Source: JAPOXR01 sp965221935
GTDB lineage: Bacteria > Pseudomonadota > Alphaproteobacteria > Rhodobacterales > Rhodobacteraceae
DNA: 64,000 nt
Reading direction: 5' to 3'
Assembly: GCA_965221935.1 (NCBI GenBank)
Contig: CBDCSZ010000063.1
Location: forward strand, 1-64,000
Shown here one piece after another: positions 26,326 through 35,067 of the stretch. A model generated the notes under the pieces. It made no database searches. It saw nothing but the letters and a program-made list of their open reading frames with translations, and was not told the DNA's origin. The first letter of the stretch is position 1; every line of letters begins with the position of its first letter. A program made the translations under genes and the position numbers.

Positions 26326-26586
26326 ATGGCGACGATCAACGTGAGACAACTCGACGACGAGGTGGTAGACCGCCTCAAGCGACGCGCTTCGTCGAACAAC
26401 CGCTCCCTGGAGGGCGAAGCGCGCCACATCCTGCAATGCGCCGCCGACGACGACATGGCGGCGAAACGCGCCGCCTTCCTTGAGGCGTCGGACCGGCTGC
26501 GGGAATTGACCAGAGGGCGCAAGCAGACGCCGGCGGAAGTGCTGATCCGCGAGGACCGCGACCGCGGTCATCGCGACGACTTCTGA
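26326..26586 (+). CDS. vapB: FitA/VapB-type ribbon-helix-helix antitoxin
   Basis: An 86-residue protein beginning MATINVRQLDDEVVDRLKRRA, the standard FitA-like DNA-binding start, followed by NNRSLEGEARHIL and an acidic-to-basic tail that would wrap the toxin. GGAGG lies 9 bp before the ATG. Its stop overlaps the toxin start (TGATG at 26584-26588), so the pair is translationally coupled. It should neutralise the PIN-domain toxin and repress its own promoter; the AT-rich stretch just upstream (ATGATAACAATTTGCTAACAG) is the likely operator region. Confidence 0.9.
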   Translation: MATINVRQLDDEVVDRLKRRASSNNRSLEGEARHILQCAADDDMAAKRAAFLEASDRLRELTRGRKQTPAEVLIREDRDRGHRDDF

Positions 26587-27014
26587 TGCGCTTCGTCGTC
26601 GATGCGAGCGTGGCGGTCAAGTGGCTGGTCGACGAACCCGATTCGGATGCCGCGCGGGAATTGGCGGCGAGCGGCGAGGAGTTGCACGCACCGCGCCTAA
26701 TGGCCTCCGAGTTCGCCAATGCACTGTGGCGCAAGGCGCGGGCGGGTCAAATTGAGCGCGCCGACGCGGGCGCTGCCATGGCCTTGCTACACGACATGCC
26801 GCTGCGCTGGAACGACGACGAGACCGTCAGCGCCGACGCGGTTCGCCTGGGGCTGGCCCTCGACCACCCGATTTACGACTGCGTCTATCTCGCGCTCGCG
26901 CACCGCATCGGTGCGACGGTGGTGACGGCGGACCGTCGATTCGTGACGGCCGTTGCACCGACCGATCATGGCGAGGCCGTGATGACGCTGGCCGATTACG
27001 CGGCAAAGCGATGA
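26586..27014 (+). CDS. vapC: VapC-type PIN-domain ribonuclease toxin
   Basis: A 142-residue PIN protein. The acidic metal-binding residues are present: Asp in VVDASVAVKW, Glu in MASEFANALW, Asp in YDCVYLALAH and Asp in TADRRF. It is predicted to cleave RNA when freed from the antitoxin encoded at 26326-26586. It is intact although neighbours on both sides are decayed, as is usual for toxin-antitoxin modules that resist loss. Confidence 0.92.
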   Translation: MRFVVDASVAVKWLVDEPDSDAARELAASGEELHAPRLMASEFANALWRKARAGQIERADAGAAMALLHDMPLRWNDDETVSADAVRLGLALDHPIYDCVYLALAHRIGATVVTADRRFVTAVAPTDHGEAVMTLADYAAKR

Positions 27015-27567
27015 TCGCAGTATTTTATAACGCAGGCATGCGCGGCCACAGCGTGCCAAAGAGTGCTTGGTGCGGCCAAGTCTTTGATTCCCTATAGGAA
27101 ATCCCCCGATGGCCCGTTTGACAAGGCTTGCTCGCAGGTTCAAATCTCCTTTCCAGGCTCACCGGATCCGGGAAGACGGAGGCGATGCAGCGAGACGGAA
27201 ACGGCCGCGGGCGGGCGCGATTGCTCGGCGCGGCTGCCAACGGCAACACCGGCTCGACGGCCGGGACAGGCGGCGGGACGGAAACGCGGATCGACGATGC
27301 GGCTTGCCCGCTTGTTGGAACGGCAGCATCCCGCGCCAGCCACCAACTCCAGGCTGCGCCGAGGCCTGCTGCAACAGGGAGGTCCCGGGCCTGTGCAGCG
27401 ACGGTCTGAGGAGCGGCTGAACCAACTGCCGGATTGAACTCTTAATGTCTCCTTTGGGCTGGCTTTCGCGGCGGCGCTCCTGAGCAATTTGTGAAACCAG
27501 AGGGGTCAGACCGGTCTCCACGCATCAAAAAAGAAGACCGCCGTTCCGGTTCCTGACGGTGCGGGTC
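27015..27567. other. Gene-free stretch between vapC and an insertion sequence
   Basis: About 550 bp with no recognisable gene on either strand. Overlapping GC-rich frames around 27150-27440 lack motifs. A short TGC-AGGTTCAAATC-like sequence near 27130 resembles a tRNA T-arm, but no acceptor or anticodon arm accompanies it. Confidence 0.35.
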
Positions 27568-27576
27568 ATGAACAGG
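27568..27576. repeat. 9-bp target duplication (second copy 29216-29224)
   Basis: ATGAACAGG lies immediately outside both ends of the IS at 27577-29215. Confidence 0.88.
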
Positions 27577-29215
27577 CAGTAATTCTAATTTTGAATTTTT
27601 GAGTTTTTAACGTGTTGTATCACAACGGTTTTTTGGCCCGGGGAGATTTTTTTCCGCCGCAGGCGGCTGCGTGCCGGCGGTTCCCCGGCGGCGGGCGAAT
27701 CACCTGCCGCCGACGCCGCTCCGGCCGCCGGCTCCTGGGCAAAAGGCGCGGAGAAGACCTGTAAGTTGTTGTTTTTGCTTACATTTGTACAAATTTTTGA
27801 TATGTGCATAATGCGGCGCCATGTCCCCGCTGGCCGGATACATCGCCGACATGCGCGAACTCTGCGCGTCCGCCCCGGACCGCAGGACCGGCGCCAACGC
27901 CCGCCTGGAGATGGCCGACATCGGAATGGCGGCCTTCGCCGTCTTCTTCCTGCAGTGCCCGTCCTTCCTGGCGGCGCAGGCGCAGCTCCAGTCCCGCCAG
28001 GGACGGTCCAACGCCCGGACCCTGTTCGGCATTGAACGGCTGTCGACCGACAGCCACATCCGCAGCGTGCTCGACGGCGTGCCGCCGGAGCGCTTCGATT
28101 CCATCTTCACCCGGACCGTCGACCAGCTGGACCGCCAGGGCGCCCTTGACCGGCTGCGCCGGCTTGACGGGCGGCTGCTGATCGCCCTTGACGGCACCGA
28201 GTATTTCACCTCCTGCAGCATCGGCTGCCGGAACTGCTCGCAGCGGAAACTGGCGGACGGGCGGACACAGAACTTCCACGCCGTGCTCGGCGCCAGCATC
28301 GTCGCCCCGGGAACCTCGCGCCTCCTGCCGCTGCCGCCGGAGTTCATCCGCCCGCAGGACGGGGCTGAGAAACAGGACTGCGAGATCAACGCCGCCAAGC
28401 GCTGGCTGCGGCGGACCGGATCCGGCCTGGCCCGGCTCAGACCGGTTTATCTCGGCGACGACCTCTACTGCCGCCAGCCGCTCTGCGAGGCCGTGCTGGC
28501 CGCCGGCGGAAGCTTCATCCTGACCTGCAAGCCGAGCTCGCACACAACGCTTTACGAGTATATTCAAGGGGTTGAGACCGGCTGTCTGACCCGGACCGAG
28601 GGCCGGAAAAAGAAAAAGCGCCGGCTGCGCTGCCGCTGGATGAACGGTCTGCCGATCCGCGACGGAAAAGACGCGCTGGAAGTCAACTGGTTCGAAGTCA
28701 CCATCACATCGCCGTCCGGAAAGCGGCTCTACCGCAACAGCTTCGCCACCGACCTCCCGGTCGGCCCGGACAGCGTCGCCGAACTGGCCGACTGCGCCCG
28801 GGCCCGGTGGAAAGTGGAGAACAACACCTTCAAGGCTCTCAAGGACGGCTACCATCTCGAGCACAACTTCGGGCACGGCAAGGAAACCCTGGCCAGCCTG
28901 CTGGCGACCTTCAACCTGATCGCGTTCCTGATGCAGAGCGCCTGCGACCTGGTCTGCGAAAGCTGGCAGGAGGCCCGGGCAAAGCTCGCCGCCCGCTACC
29001 GGCTTCTTGACAACCTGAAGTTCCTGACCGTCTACGTCGTGCACGACGACTGGGACGCCGTGATGCGGACAATCATCACCGGCGAACTGCCGGAAAAGCC
29101 TCCGTAACCGGAAACGGCAGCCCCGCCCCTTCCGCCGAAACACAGCAGAAATCCGCCCGGAAACGCAGCCGAAAATGAAGAAAAAACCGATGTGAACGCA
29201 TAATTGGAATTACTG
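27577..29215 (+). mobile_element. Complete DDE insertion sequence with 9-bp target duplication
   Basis: A 1639-bp element. The ends are inverted: CAGTAATTCTAATT on the left, and CAGTAATTCCAATT on the complement of the right end. It carries one intact transposase gene (27821-29107). A remnant of the same element type lies at 7668-7896. Intact gene, matching ends and a perfect duplication suggest a recent insertion. Confidence 0.9.
27821..29107 (+). CDS. IS4-superfamily DDE transposase (ISNCY-like)
   Basis: A 428-residue transposase. The catalytic triad can be placed as Asp in LIALDGTEYF, Asp in VYLGDDLYCRQP and Glu in RWKVENNTFKALKDGYHLEHNFGHG. Four cysteines cluster in SCSIGCRNCSQRK after the first Asp. 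The PPEFI-PQDG-EKQDCE segment is typical of this poorly named IS group. The ATG at 27821 lies about 240 bp inside the left end, preceded by a GC-rich hairpin-prone leader. The gene is full length with no lesion. Group assignment is from memory of the motif pattern; the exact IS family should be treated as open. Confidence 0.85.
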   Translation: MSPLAGYIADMRELCASAPDRRTGANARLEMADIGMAAFAVFFLQCPSFLAAQAQLQSRQGRSNARTLFGIERLSTDSHIRSVLDGVPPERFDSIFTRTVDQLDRQGALDRLRRLDGRLLIALDGTEYFTSCSIGCRNCSQRKLADGRTQNFHAVLGASIVAPGTSRLLPLPPEFIRPQDGAEKQDCEINAAKRWLRRTGSGLARLRPVYLGDDLYCRQPLCEAVLAAGGSFILTCKPSSHTTLYEYIQGVETGCLTRTEGRKKKKRRLRCRWMNGLPIRDGKDALEVNWFEVTITSPSGKRLYRNSFATDLPVGPDSVAELADCARARWKVENNTFKALKDGYHLEHNFGHGKETLASLLATFNLIAFLMQSACDLVCESWQEARAKLAARYRLLDNLKFLTVYVVHDDWDAVMRTIITGELPEKPP

Positions 29216-29407
29216 ATGAACAGGTGAGCGATTTGACGCAGTGCAGGCGTTATGAAATTATGCCTTATGACTTGACCGTCAAGTTGTGCGCTACGGTTTC
29301 ACTGCACCCCTTGATCCCGTCGATCGAGAAATCGCAACTCCGTGCGCTGAACCGTTGAGGCATCTGCACAAGTGCGGGTGTCTCTGCCAATTAAAGGAGT
29401 CACCAAA

Positions 29408-30256
29408 ATGAATTTTTCGTTTTTGAAGTTTCTAGCTGGTGGTTGTGCCGCGATCCTGGTGTCCGCAGCGGCGGGCGCAGAGGAGGCTCCAAGCCTGGGC
29501 GGAAAGGCGCTCCCTTCCTACGAAGCGCCGAACGAGGGGTTGATTGCCGCCATCATGGAGAGGGGAAAGCTCGTAAACGGTGTGGAAGCCGCGGTCCCGC
29601 CGTTCGAATACATTGAGGACGGAGAAATCATTGGTTACGACATTGATCTGTCCCGTATGTTCGCCGAGTCGCTCGGGGTCGAGCTGGAGGTCATAGACAC
29701 GGCGTGGTCCGGCGTTATTCCTTCGCTCTATACGAAGAAGTTCGACATGATCTGGTCAGCAATGACAATCACCGAGCCGCGGATGAAAGCGGTTACATTT
29801 TCGCAGCCCTATGCCTCGGATCAGGTGGAATTCATCGTCAATGCCGGTGACGACAAAATCAAGACAATCGCTGATTTGAATGGGATGAAACTCGGAACCC
29901 AGCTGAATTCAGCAGCTGAATTTCAGGCGCAGGAACTGATCAAGGAGCACGGGCTCGATATCGATCTGAGATCGTTTGATCATTTCGACGGCGCTTATCT
30001 CGACCTCAAAAACGGCAATATCGATATCGTGACAAGCACGAAACTCAATAACAAGGTGTTGTTTGAGAGGAATCCGGGAGTCTACGAGGTTGCCCTCGAA
30101 CTGCCGATCTACAACTATGTCGGCGTTGCAACCCGGCAGCAGGATGGAGATTTGTCCGAGGCGGTTGATGCGTACATCGACAAACTCCAGGAATCCGGCG
30201 CACTGGCGGACCTGCAGATGAAGTGGTTTGGCCACGTAATGGATCTGCCCGAGTAA
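29408..30256 (+). CDS. Amino-acid-type ABC transporter substrate-binding protein (family 3)
   Basis: A 282-residue periplasmic protein with a signal peptide (to about residue 24, SAAAGAEE). Family-3 SBP features are FEYIEDGEIIGYDIDLSRMFAESLGVELE, FDMIWSAMTITEPRMKAVTFSQPY and the mature carboxy part with KWFGHVMD. ATG 29408 follows AAAGGAG at ideal spacing; the frame is open from 29372. Members bind polar amino acids, opines or related small nitrogen compounds. It is the first gene of a four-gene operon ending in a cyclic amidohydrolase, so a hydantoin-, allantoin- or ureide-like ligand is possible. Confidence 0.92.
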   Translation: MNFSFLKFLAGGCAAILVSAAAGAEEAPSLGGKALPSYEAPNEGLIAAIMERGKLVNGVEAAVPPFEYIEDGEIIGYDIDLSRMFAESLGVELEVIDTAWSGVIPSLYTKKFDMIWSAMTITEPRMKAVTFSQPYASDQVEFIVNAGDDKIKTIADLNGMKLGTQLNSAAEFQAQELIKEHGLDIDLRSFDHFDGAYLDLKNGNIDIVTSTKLNNKVLFERNPGVYEVALELPIYNYVGVATRQQDGDLSEAVDAYIDKLQESGALADLQMKWFGHVMDLPE

Positions 30257-30272
30257 CCAAAGGTCATCAATT

Positions 30273-30941
30273 GTGGAAGGTTTCGATTTCGGCCTGATCG
30301 TCGAGTATCTTCCCGATTTCTGGCGAGGCGCCAAGGCCACCATCTTCTATTCACTGACGTCACTTGCTTTGGCAGTGGCGATCGGTCTGGTGGTGGCCTT
30401 GTGCCGGATGTCTCACATCGTTTTGCTGAGATTTCTGGCGCGCATCTTTATTGACACCATTCGCGGCACACCCGCGCTGATCCAGATCTTCTTCGTCTAT
30501 TTCGGCATGCCGGCGCTTGGAGTGAACCTGTCGGCCCCGACTGCCGCGGTGATTGCTCTCGGCATCAACAGCGGAGGCTACCTTGCCGAGATATTCCGCG
30601 CCGGGATCATGGGTGTTGACCAGGGCCAGACCGAGGCGGGCCGGTCGCTCGGAATGAGCTACAGCAAGACAATGTGGCGGATAACGTTTCCGCAGGCCGC
30701 GCTGCTGGTGGTGCCGCCCGCCGCCGGGGAGTTCACCAATCTCGTCAAGGGCACCTCGCTGCTGTCGACAATTTCGGTCACTGAATTGACGCGCGTTGCC
30801 CAGCAGATCGTCGGCGTGACTTTCCGGCCGATTGAGGCCTATGTTGCGATCGGCGTGGTCTACTGGTGCCTCAACGCCCTTATTGCCCAGAGCGCAGTGT
30901 GGCTCGAGCGGTCGCTGCGCCGGTCGCAAGGCCTCGAGTGA
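30273..30941 (+). CDS. Amino-acid-type ABC transporter permease
   Basis: A 222-residue inner-membrane protein of the His/Glu/Gln/Arg/opine permease family: FIDTIRGTPALIQIFF near the middle, NSGGYLAEIFRAGI and the EAA loop as GQTEAGRSLGMSYSKTMWRI. Only one permease gene is present, so it probably forms a homodimer. The GTG start at 30273 has an AAAGG site and lies 16 bp after the SBP stop. Its TGA overlaps the ATPase ATG by one base. Confidence 0.92.
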   Translation: MEGFDFGLIVEYLPDFWRGAKATIFYSLTSLALAVAIGLVVALCRMSHIVLLRFLARIFIDTIRGTPALIQIFFVYFGMPALGVNLSAPTAAVIALGINSGGYLAEIFRAGIMGVDQGQTEAGRSLGMSYSKTMWRITFPQAALLVVPPAAGEFTNLVKGTSLLSTISVTELTRVAQQIVGVTFRPIEAYVAIGVVYWCLNALIAQSAVWLERSLRRSQGLE

Positions 30942-31702
30942 TGCGGCAGCCCGTTGTCCGGATCAAGAACCTTCGAAAGTCCTTTGGTGACAACGAAGTC
31001 CTGCGCGGCATAGATCTCGAACTCGAAGCCGGCGAGACCTTGGTGGTCATCGGTCCAAGCGGCTCCGGAAAGTCAACACTGCTGCGTTGCACGAACTACC
31101 TCGAAACGCCGACTTCCGGGTCCGTTGAAATTGACGGAATGCCCTTCGCCCTGCCGAACGCTTCCCGGCATGCGCAGGAGCGACACCTGAACAGGATGCG
31201 CGCTCAGGTCGGAATGGTGTTCCAGAGATTCAACCTGTTTCCTCACAAGACTGCCCTGACGAATGTCATGGAAGGATTGCTTGTCGTGCGCCGGCTGCGC
31301 CGGGCCGATGCGGAACAGCGGGCCATCGAGATGCTGACACGGGTCGGCCTTGAGGACAAGCTGCATTCCTACCCTTCGCAGCTGAGCGGCGGCCAGCAGC
31401 AGCGGGTCGCAATCACCAGGGCGCTGGTGATGGAACCGAAGGTCATGCTTTTCGACGAGGCCACGTCTGCGCTGGACCCAGAGCTCATCGAGGAAGTTCT
31501 CATGGTCATGAGGCAACTGGCCAAGGAAGGGCTGACGATGATTGTCGTGACGCATGAAATGGGTTTTGCCCGCGACGTCGCCCGCGAGGTCATGTTCATG
31601 GACGACGGTGTCATTGTCGAAAAATCGACGCCCCAGGAGATGTTCTCGTCACCAAGGCACAAGCGGACCCGCGCATTTCTCAAACAGATCCTGCGGCCTT
31701 GA
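30941..31702 (+). CDS. Amino-acid-type ABC transporter ATP-binding protein (GlnQ-like)
   Basis: A 253-residue ATPase with Walker A GPSGSGKSTLLR, Q-loop FQRFNLFPHKTALTNV, signature LSGGQQQRVAITRAL, Walker B MLFDEATSALDPE and switch THEMGFA. There is no carboxy-terminal regulatory domain, as expected for this class. ATG 30941 overlaps the permease stop, and its own stop overlaps the TTG of the amidohydrolase, so the four genes are tightly coupled. Confidence 0.94.
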   Translation: MRQPVVRIKNLRKSFGDNEVLRGIDLELEAGETLVVIGPSGSGKSTLLRCTNYLETPTSGSVEIDGMPFALPNASRHAQERHLNRMRAQVGMVFQRFNLFPHKTALTNVMEGLLVVRRLRRADAEQRAIEMLTRVGLEDKLHSYPSQLSGGQQQRVAITRALVMEPKVMLFDEATSALDPELIEEVLMVMRQLAKEGLTMIVVTHEMGFARDVAREVMFMDDGVIVEKSTPQEMFSSPRHKRTRAFLKQILRP

Positions 31703-33084
31703 AACGGTCGACAGTCATTCGCGGTGGAATTGTTGCGACTCCGCAGCAAAGCTGCCGGGCCGATATCCTGGTCAGGGACGGCGTTATTGCCGCCATCGGG
31801 GATGGCCTGCCCGTCAGTTCCGATTCCAAGATTATCGATGTTGGCGGACTGACGGTACTGCCCGGCATCATCGATCCGCACTCCCATCTCTGGGAAGCCG
31901 GGTTCATGTCTGATCCCGATTTCGCCGACAGCTCCGCTTCGGCGGTGGCTGGCGGCATCACGACGCTGATCGATATGCCGCTCACTGTCCCGGAGATCCT
32001 GGATGTGGGGGCGTTCCGCGAAAAAGCGGCCTTGGGCATCCGCACCTCTCATGCCGACTTTGCGCTGCACGCCGGAGTCTCACCGGACAACCTGTCGAAC
32101 CTTGAGGCGATGTGGCGCGAGGGCTGCACAGCCTTTAAGATTTTCACCTGCGACACCGGTTGCCCGATGGCCGGATTGACCAATGACGACGATTTGTCGG
32201 AAGCCATTCGGATCATTGGTTCATTCAACGGACTGGCCTCGTTTCATGCCGAGAACAATGATCTTCTGAACGGCAATCTTGCCCGCCTGAGGCTGGACAG
32301 CCGAACCGACAATTTGGCGTTTGTGGAGTGGCGCAATGAAACTGTGGAACTCGAAGCGATCAACAGAATTCTGTTTTTCGCGTCACGCCACCGGACGCGG
32401 GTCAACATAGTGCATGTGACATCGCCGACCGGAGTCGCGCTCGTTCAGCAGGCGCGCGGGAACGGGGTCGATGCCACCGCCGAGACCTGTCCCCATTATC
32501 TTTATTTGACAAGCAATGACATTGCGGAACGCGGGGCATGGGTGACCTGTGCGCCGCCAATGCGCGGCGAGGACGCCTTGGAGGGGCTGCGCTCATTGGT
32601 TGCCGATGGCTCCATACTCACCGTCGGCTCGGATCACGGACCCGTTGATCCCGCGCTCAAACGCCGGGGCAGCAACAATATCCTGGACGGTCAGCCCGGC
32701 CTTCCCGGCAACGAAACCATGGTGCCCCTCCTCCTCAACCTCGCAGCGACAGGGACAGTGTCCCTGAATCGCATCGCGGAGGTCGCGTCGGAAGCCCCGG
32801 CCGTCCTCTATGGGCTGTATCCGCGCAAAGGCGTGATTGCCGTCGGCAGCGACGCCGATTTCACCATCGTCGATCCGGATTTCTGCTGGACAGTCAGGGC
32901 CGATGACTTGGTCGGGAAATCGGGATGGACGCCCTATGAAGGTATACGGATTAAAGGCAAGGTCGAATTCACGGTCATCCGGGGCAATGTGGCAGCCGAA
33001 AACGGTCGACCGGCTTTGGAACCCGGAAGAGCCGAATTCATCGCCCGGAACTCAGCGGAAAACCCAATCGGCCGGAACAATTGA
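31699..33084 (+). CDS. Cyclic amidohydrolase, allantoinase/hydantoinase-dihydroorotase family
   Basis: A 461-residue metal-dependent amidohydrolase. DPHSHLWEAG supplies the first metal-binding HxH, AFKIFTC the Lys that is usually carboxylated, SFHAENN and NIVHVTSP the two later histidines, and VGSDHGP the catalytic Asp. These enzymes open cyclic amide rings such as allantoin, hydantoins or dihydropyrimidines. It starts with TTG at 31699, overlapping the ATPase stop. Coupling to an amino-acid-type importer implies that the imported solute is a cyclic ureide or similar ring compound. The sequence does not decide between allantoinase and hydantoinase. Confidence 0.88.
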   Translation: MKRSTVIRGGIVATPQQSCRADILVRDGVIAAIGDGLPVSSDSKIIDVGGLTVLPGIIDPHSHLWEAGFMSDPDFADSSASAVAGGITTLIDMPLTVPEILDVGAFREKAALGIRTSHADFALHAGVSPDNLSNLEAMWREGCTAFKIFTCDTGCPMAGLTNDDDLSEAIRIIGSFNGLASFHAENNDLLNGNLARLRLDSRTDNLAFVEWRNETVELEAINRILFFASRHRTRVNIVHVTSPTGVALVQQARGNGVDATAETCPHYLYLTSNDIAERGAWVTCAPPMRGEDALEGLRSLVADGSILTVGSDHGPVDPALKRRGSNNILDGQPGLPGNETMVPLLLNLAATGTVSLNRIAEVASEAPAVLYGLYPRKGVIAVGSDADFTIVDPDFCWTVRADDLVGKSGWTPYEGIRIKGKVEFTVIRGNVAAENGRPALEPGRAEFIARNSAENPIGRNN

Positions 33085-33352
33085 CATGCGGTCTGCGGTC
33101 CATCCGCGCAAGCAGTCTTGAAATCTCGCCGCGACAACAGGCCTGGGCGCCCTGGGACCGGCTCCAGCGGCAGCGCCGTCAGCCTGGTCGCATGGTTCAC
33201 AGGATGAATTCCCGCCCGCCCGGTGGAATCGCGCCGTTGCGGCAGCTATACTCCGGACCGGCATCAGCAATTTCCTCATGGAGCGCCGGACTGTGCATGT
33301 CGAGATTGCCGAATGAAAACAGGAAATTGCCCGAGTCTGCCAACACTACGAA
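33085..33352. other. Intergenic region with no identified gene
   Basis: No motif-bearing frame is seen. One plus frame ends with a short coherent stretch (AVAAAILRTGISNFLMERRTVHVEIAE, stop at about 33315), perhaps a remnant, but it could not be assigned. Confidence 0.3.
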
Positions 33353-33601
33353 GTGGCGCGGCTTGAGGATTTCGGATCAGCGGCCCGCGGAATTGACTTC
33401 GATCCGGGGAACAGCGATGCCGACTTCTTGGTGGAGTATCTTCCGGAAAGCGGCGTATCGGTCTTCGGGCACATTCGACTGGCCAGGGTGCTGGGAGAAG
33501 TGCTGGGGCGCAAGGTAGACTTGGTTGAACCTGACGCAATCCGCAACAGGCGCCTGCGCGAGACGGTCAACGAATCGCGCGAGGTTGTCTATTTAGCGTG
33601 A
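33353..33601 (+). CDS. MNT-type nucleotidyltransferase antitoxin, possibly 5'-truncated
   Basis: The frame encodes ARLEDFGSAARGIDFDPGNSDADFLVEYLP, the GS...DxD signature of minimal nucleotidyltransferases (MntA), then LGEVLGRKVDLVEPDAIRN and a typical end with SREVVYLA. The frame continues upstream as KQEIARVCQHYEVARLEDFG, the normal family start, but a stop precedes it and no good initiator is visible; GTG 33353 is the only candidate, so the first helix may be lost. In MNT-HEPN modules this protein AMPylates and silences the HEPN toxin. The following HEPN gene is broken. Confidence 0.65.
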   Translation: MARLEDFGSAARGIDFDPGNSDADFLVEYLPESGVSVFGHIRLARVLGEVLGRKVDLVEPDAIRNRRLRETVNESREVVYLA

Positions 33602-33839
33602 TCACAGGGTCCTGCTGGAGGATATTGACCAGGTCGCTGAGGAGATCGCAAGCTTTGTCAAAGGTGTGGGTTTGAGAGCCTGAATCGGCAACATCGAGAA
33701 ACAGCCGGCGGTCGAGCGCAGCTTCGAGATCATTGGCGAGGCCCTGAACCAGCTTCATCAATCAGATCTGGATTTGGCTGGGCGCATCGCTGGCTTGCGC
33801 GATGTTGTGAATTTTCGCAACCCGTCGATCCACGGGTAG
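33602..33839 (+). pseudogene. HEPN (DUF86-type) toxin remnant
   Basis: Directly after the MNT gene one frame reads HRVLLEDIDQVAEEIASFVKG; the frame then shifts near 33675-33690 and continues NIEKQPAVERSFEIIGEALNQL and GLRDVVNFRNPSIHG-stop. These are the two halves of a HEPN toxin: the central ERSFEIIGEA helix and the terminal R-N-x-x-I-H catalytic motif. A TAG replaces the expected Tyr after IHG. The toxin is inactive, leaving an orphan antitoxin-like gene. Confidence 0.7.
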
Positions 33840-33947
33840 TTCGTGTCCGCCAGAGAACCCCCTCCTTGGCGATGGCGGTCCACGGCTGTCAACAGATCAG
33901 GATGCCTTGGCGCGGTGATTTTCCCTGTTCCGCGATGTCTGAGCGCT

Positions 33948-34376
33948 TCAAATGGCGGGGTTTCCGCCTTCGGAGCCATGATTTTGCGGCCCATTTCGAC
34001 AACAGCACACAGGAAGCCGTTCCCGCTCCGGGCAGGTTATGAGTGAAGCGGTGTCCTGGTGGCGCCGTGTCCTCCGCCGCGCCTTCCGGCGCAGCAGAGG
34101 TCCGATGCGGTGGATGTTGAGAGCGACCGCCGAGAGAGCCGCCATGCGGGCAAAGCCGTCCGCCCCCAGGGCCCGAACCCGGTCAAGGCCGCGGTGCCCG
34201 AGGTTGTTGATCGCCGATTCAACCGCCGGATGCTGACGGTGCAGCGCGGCGAACTCACCGCCCCGCTTGCGCTCCCGGTCGGTTTTGTTGAGATAGCCCT
34301 TCTTCGGCAGCGAGTTGTGATCGAGCAGCCCGTCAAGACGCATGCGGTTGCCGGGGCTGTGAAAAACCGTCGCCCG
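33948..34376 (-). pseudogene. DDE transposase, carboxy-terminal fragment
   Basis: The minus strand reads FHSPGNRMRLDGLLDHNSLPKKGYLN, then HPAVESAINNLGHRGLDRVRALGADGFARMAALSAVALNIHRIG. This is the end of a widespread IS transposase group: the FHSP block after the second Asp and the Glu in AVESAINNLE-HGLDR. No start or amino-terminal domain remains. Frames around it are scrambled. Confidence 0.7.
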
Positions 34377-34408
34377 CTATCGCCAAGAATGGAGTTTTCT
34401 GGCAGGCA

Positions 34409-34624
34409 CTACTCATTTCTCTTGCCATGTTGACCGCCACCCTCCAATTGGGCGATCCGATCAAGAGCTTCGTCAAGATCAGTAGCGAGGCTGTCGATCC
34501 GATTCGAAAAGCGTCGGGACGCGTATACACCTGCCACAGTGGTCGCTACCGGAATAACTACGGCTACAATGCCTATCAGCAGCGATACCCTTGCAAGTAA
34601 ACTGCAACTGGAATTGCCTCGCAA
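34409..34624 (-). CDS. Hypothetical small membrane protein with a coiled-coil tail
   Basis: 71 residues from TTG 34624. A single transmembrane helix (VSLLIGIVAVVIPVATTVAGVYA) is followed by a heptad-rich acidic tail (IDSLATDLDEALDRIAQLEGG), a coherent design unlikely to be accidental. It starts 9 bp after the stop of the GIY-YIG gene, so both may form a two-gene unit. It lacks an ATG, which lowers confidence. I recognise no family. Confidence 0.45.
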   Translation of the reverse strand: MRGNSSCSLLARVSLLIGIVAVVIPVATTVAGVYASRRFSNRIDSLATDLDEALDRIAQLEGGGQHGKRNE

Positions 34625-34633
34625 ATAGTTTGA

Positions 34634-34849
34634 CTACCGGCGCCGCGTGGGGCGACCTTTAGCAGCCTGCACACGCTCCCACTTCAAGGCAGCATCCTTC
34701 GTAGTTGCTCGACCAACTAGCAAAATACGCCCGTCATTCCCGAATTTTTGTCTATGCTCGTTTTCTCGACGTTCTAGATCGTTTGTGATGCCGGTATGAA
34801 CGATTCGGTGACCAAGTTTGAAGTGGTATTTGTAGGTGAATCGAGTCAT
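34634..34849 (-). CDS. Small GIY-YIG-like nuclease-domain protein
   Basis: A 71-residue protein starting at ATG 34849 (GGAGG about 8 bp upstream). TYKYHFKLGHRIVHTGITNDLERRENEHR is a compact GIY-YIG variant: the YKYHF strand, HTGIT in place of YIG, and the Arg of NDLERRE. RATTKDAALKWERVQ follows. Such stand-alone minimal domains are common beside mobile DNA, and their role is not defined. It is followed by a small membrane protein gene. Confidence 0.7.
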   Translation of the reverse strand: MTRFTYKYHFKLGHRIVHTGITNDLERRENEHRQKFGNDGRILLVGRATTKDAALKWERVQAAKGRPTRRR

Positions 34850-35067
34850 GAGGAGTGCCTCCAAGTCTGCAGGCCTCTGTGTCGGCTAGATCGCGAATTG
34901 GGTCAAGATGCCAAGAGGTTCCATAGTAGCCGTGTGGTCATCGCCTGGTAATGTCGTCGACACCCTGAGCGGACGATAGGTTCCCACCGATGCTTCCTGA
35001 AATCCGGGCGGCGGCGTTCTGGATCGAGTCGCGCGCCAGGGGCGCTGGAGATCAGTGAAATGGGTGC

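Noticed and set aside
27120..27150. A GGTTCAAATC stretch resembling a tRNA T-arm
   Set aside because: No matching acceptor stem, D-arm or anticodon arm could be folded around it. At best a decayed attachment-site trace.
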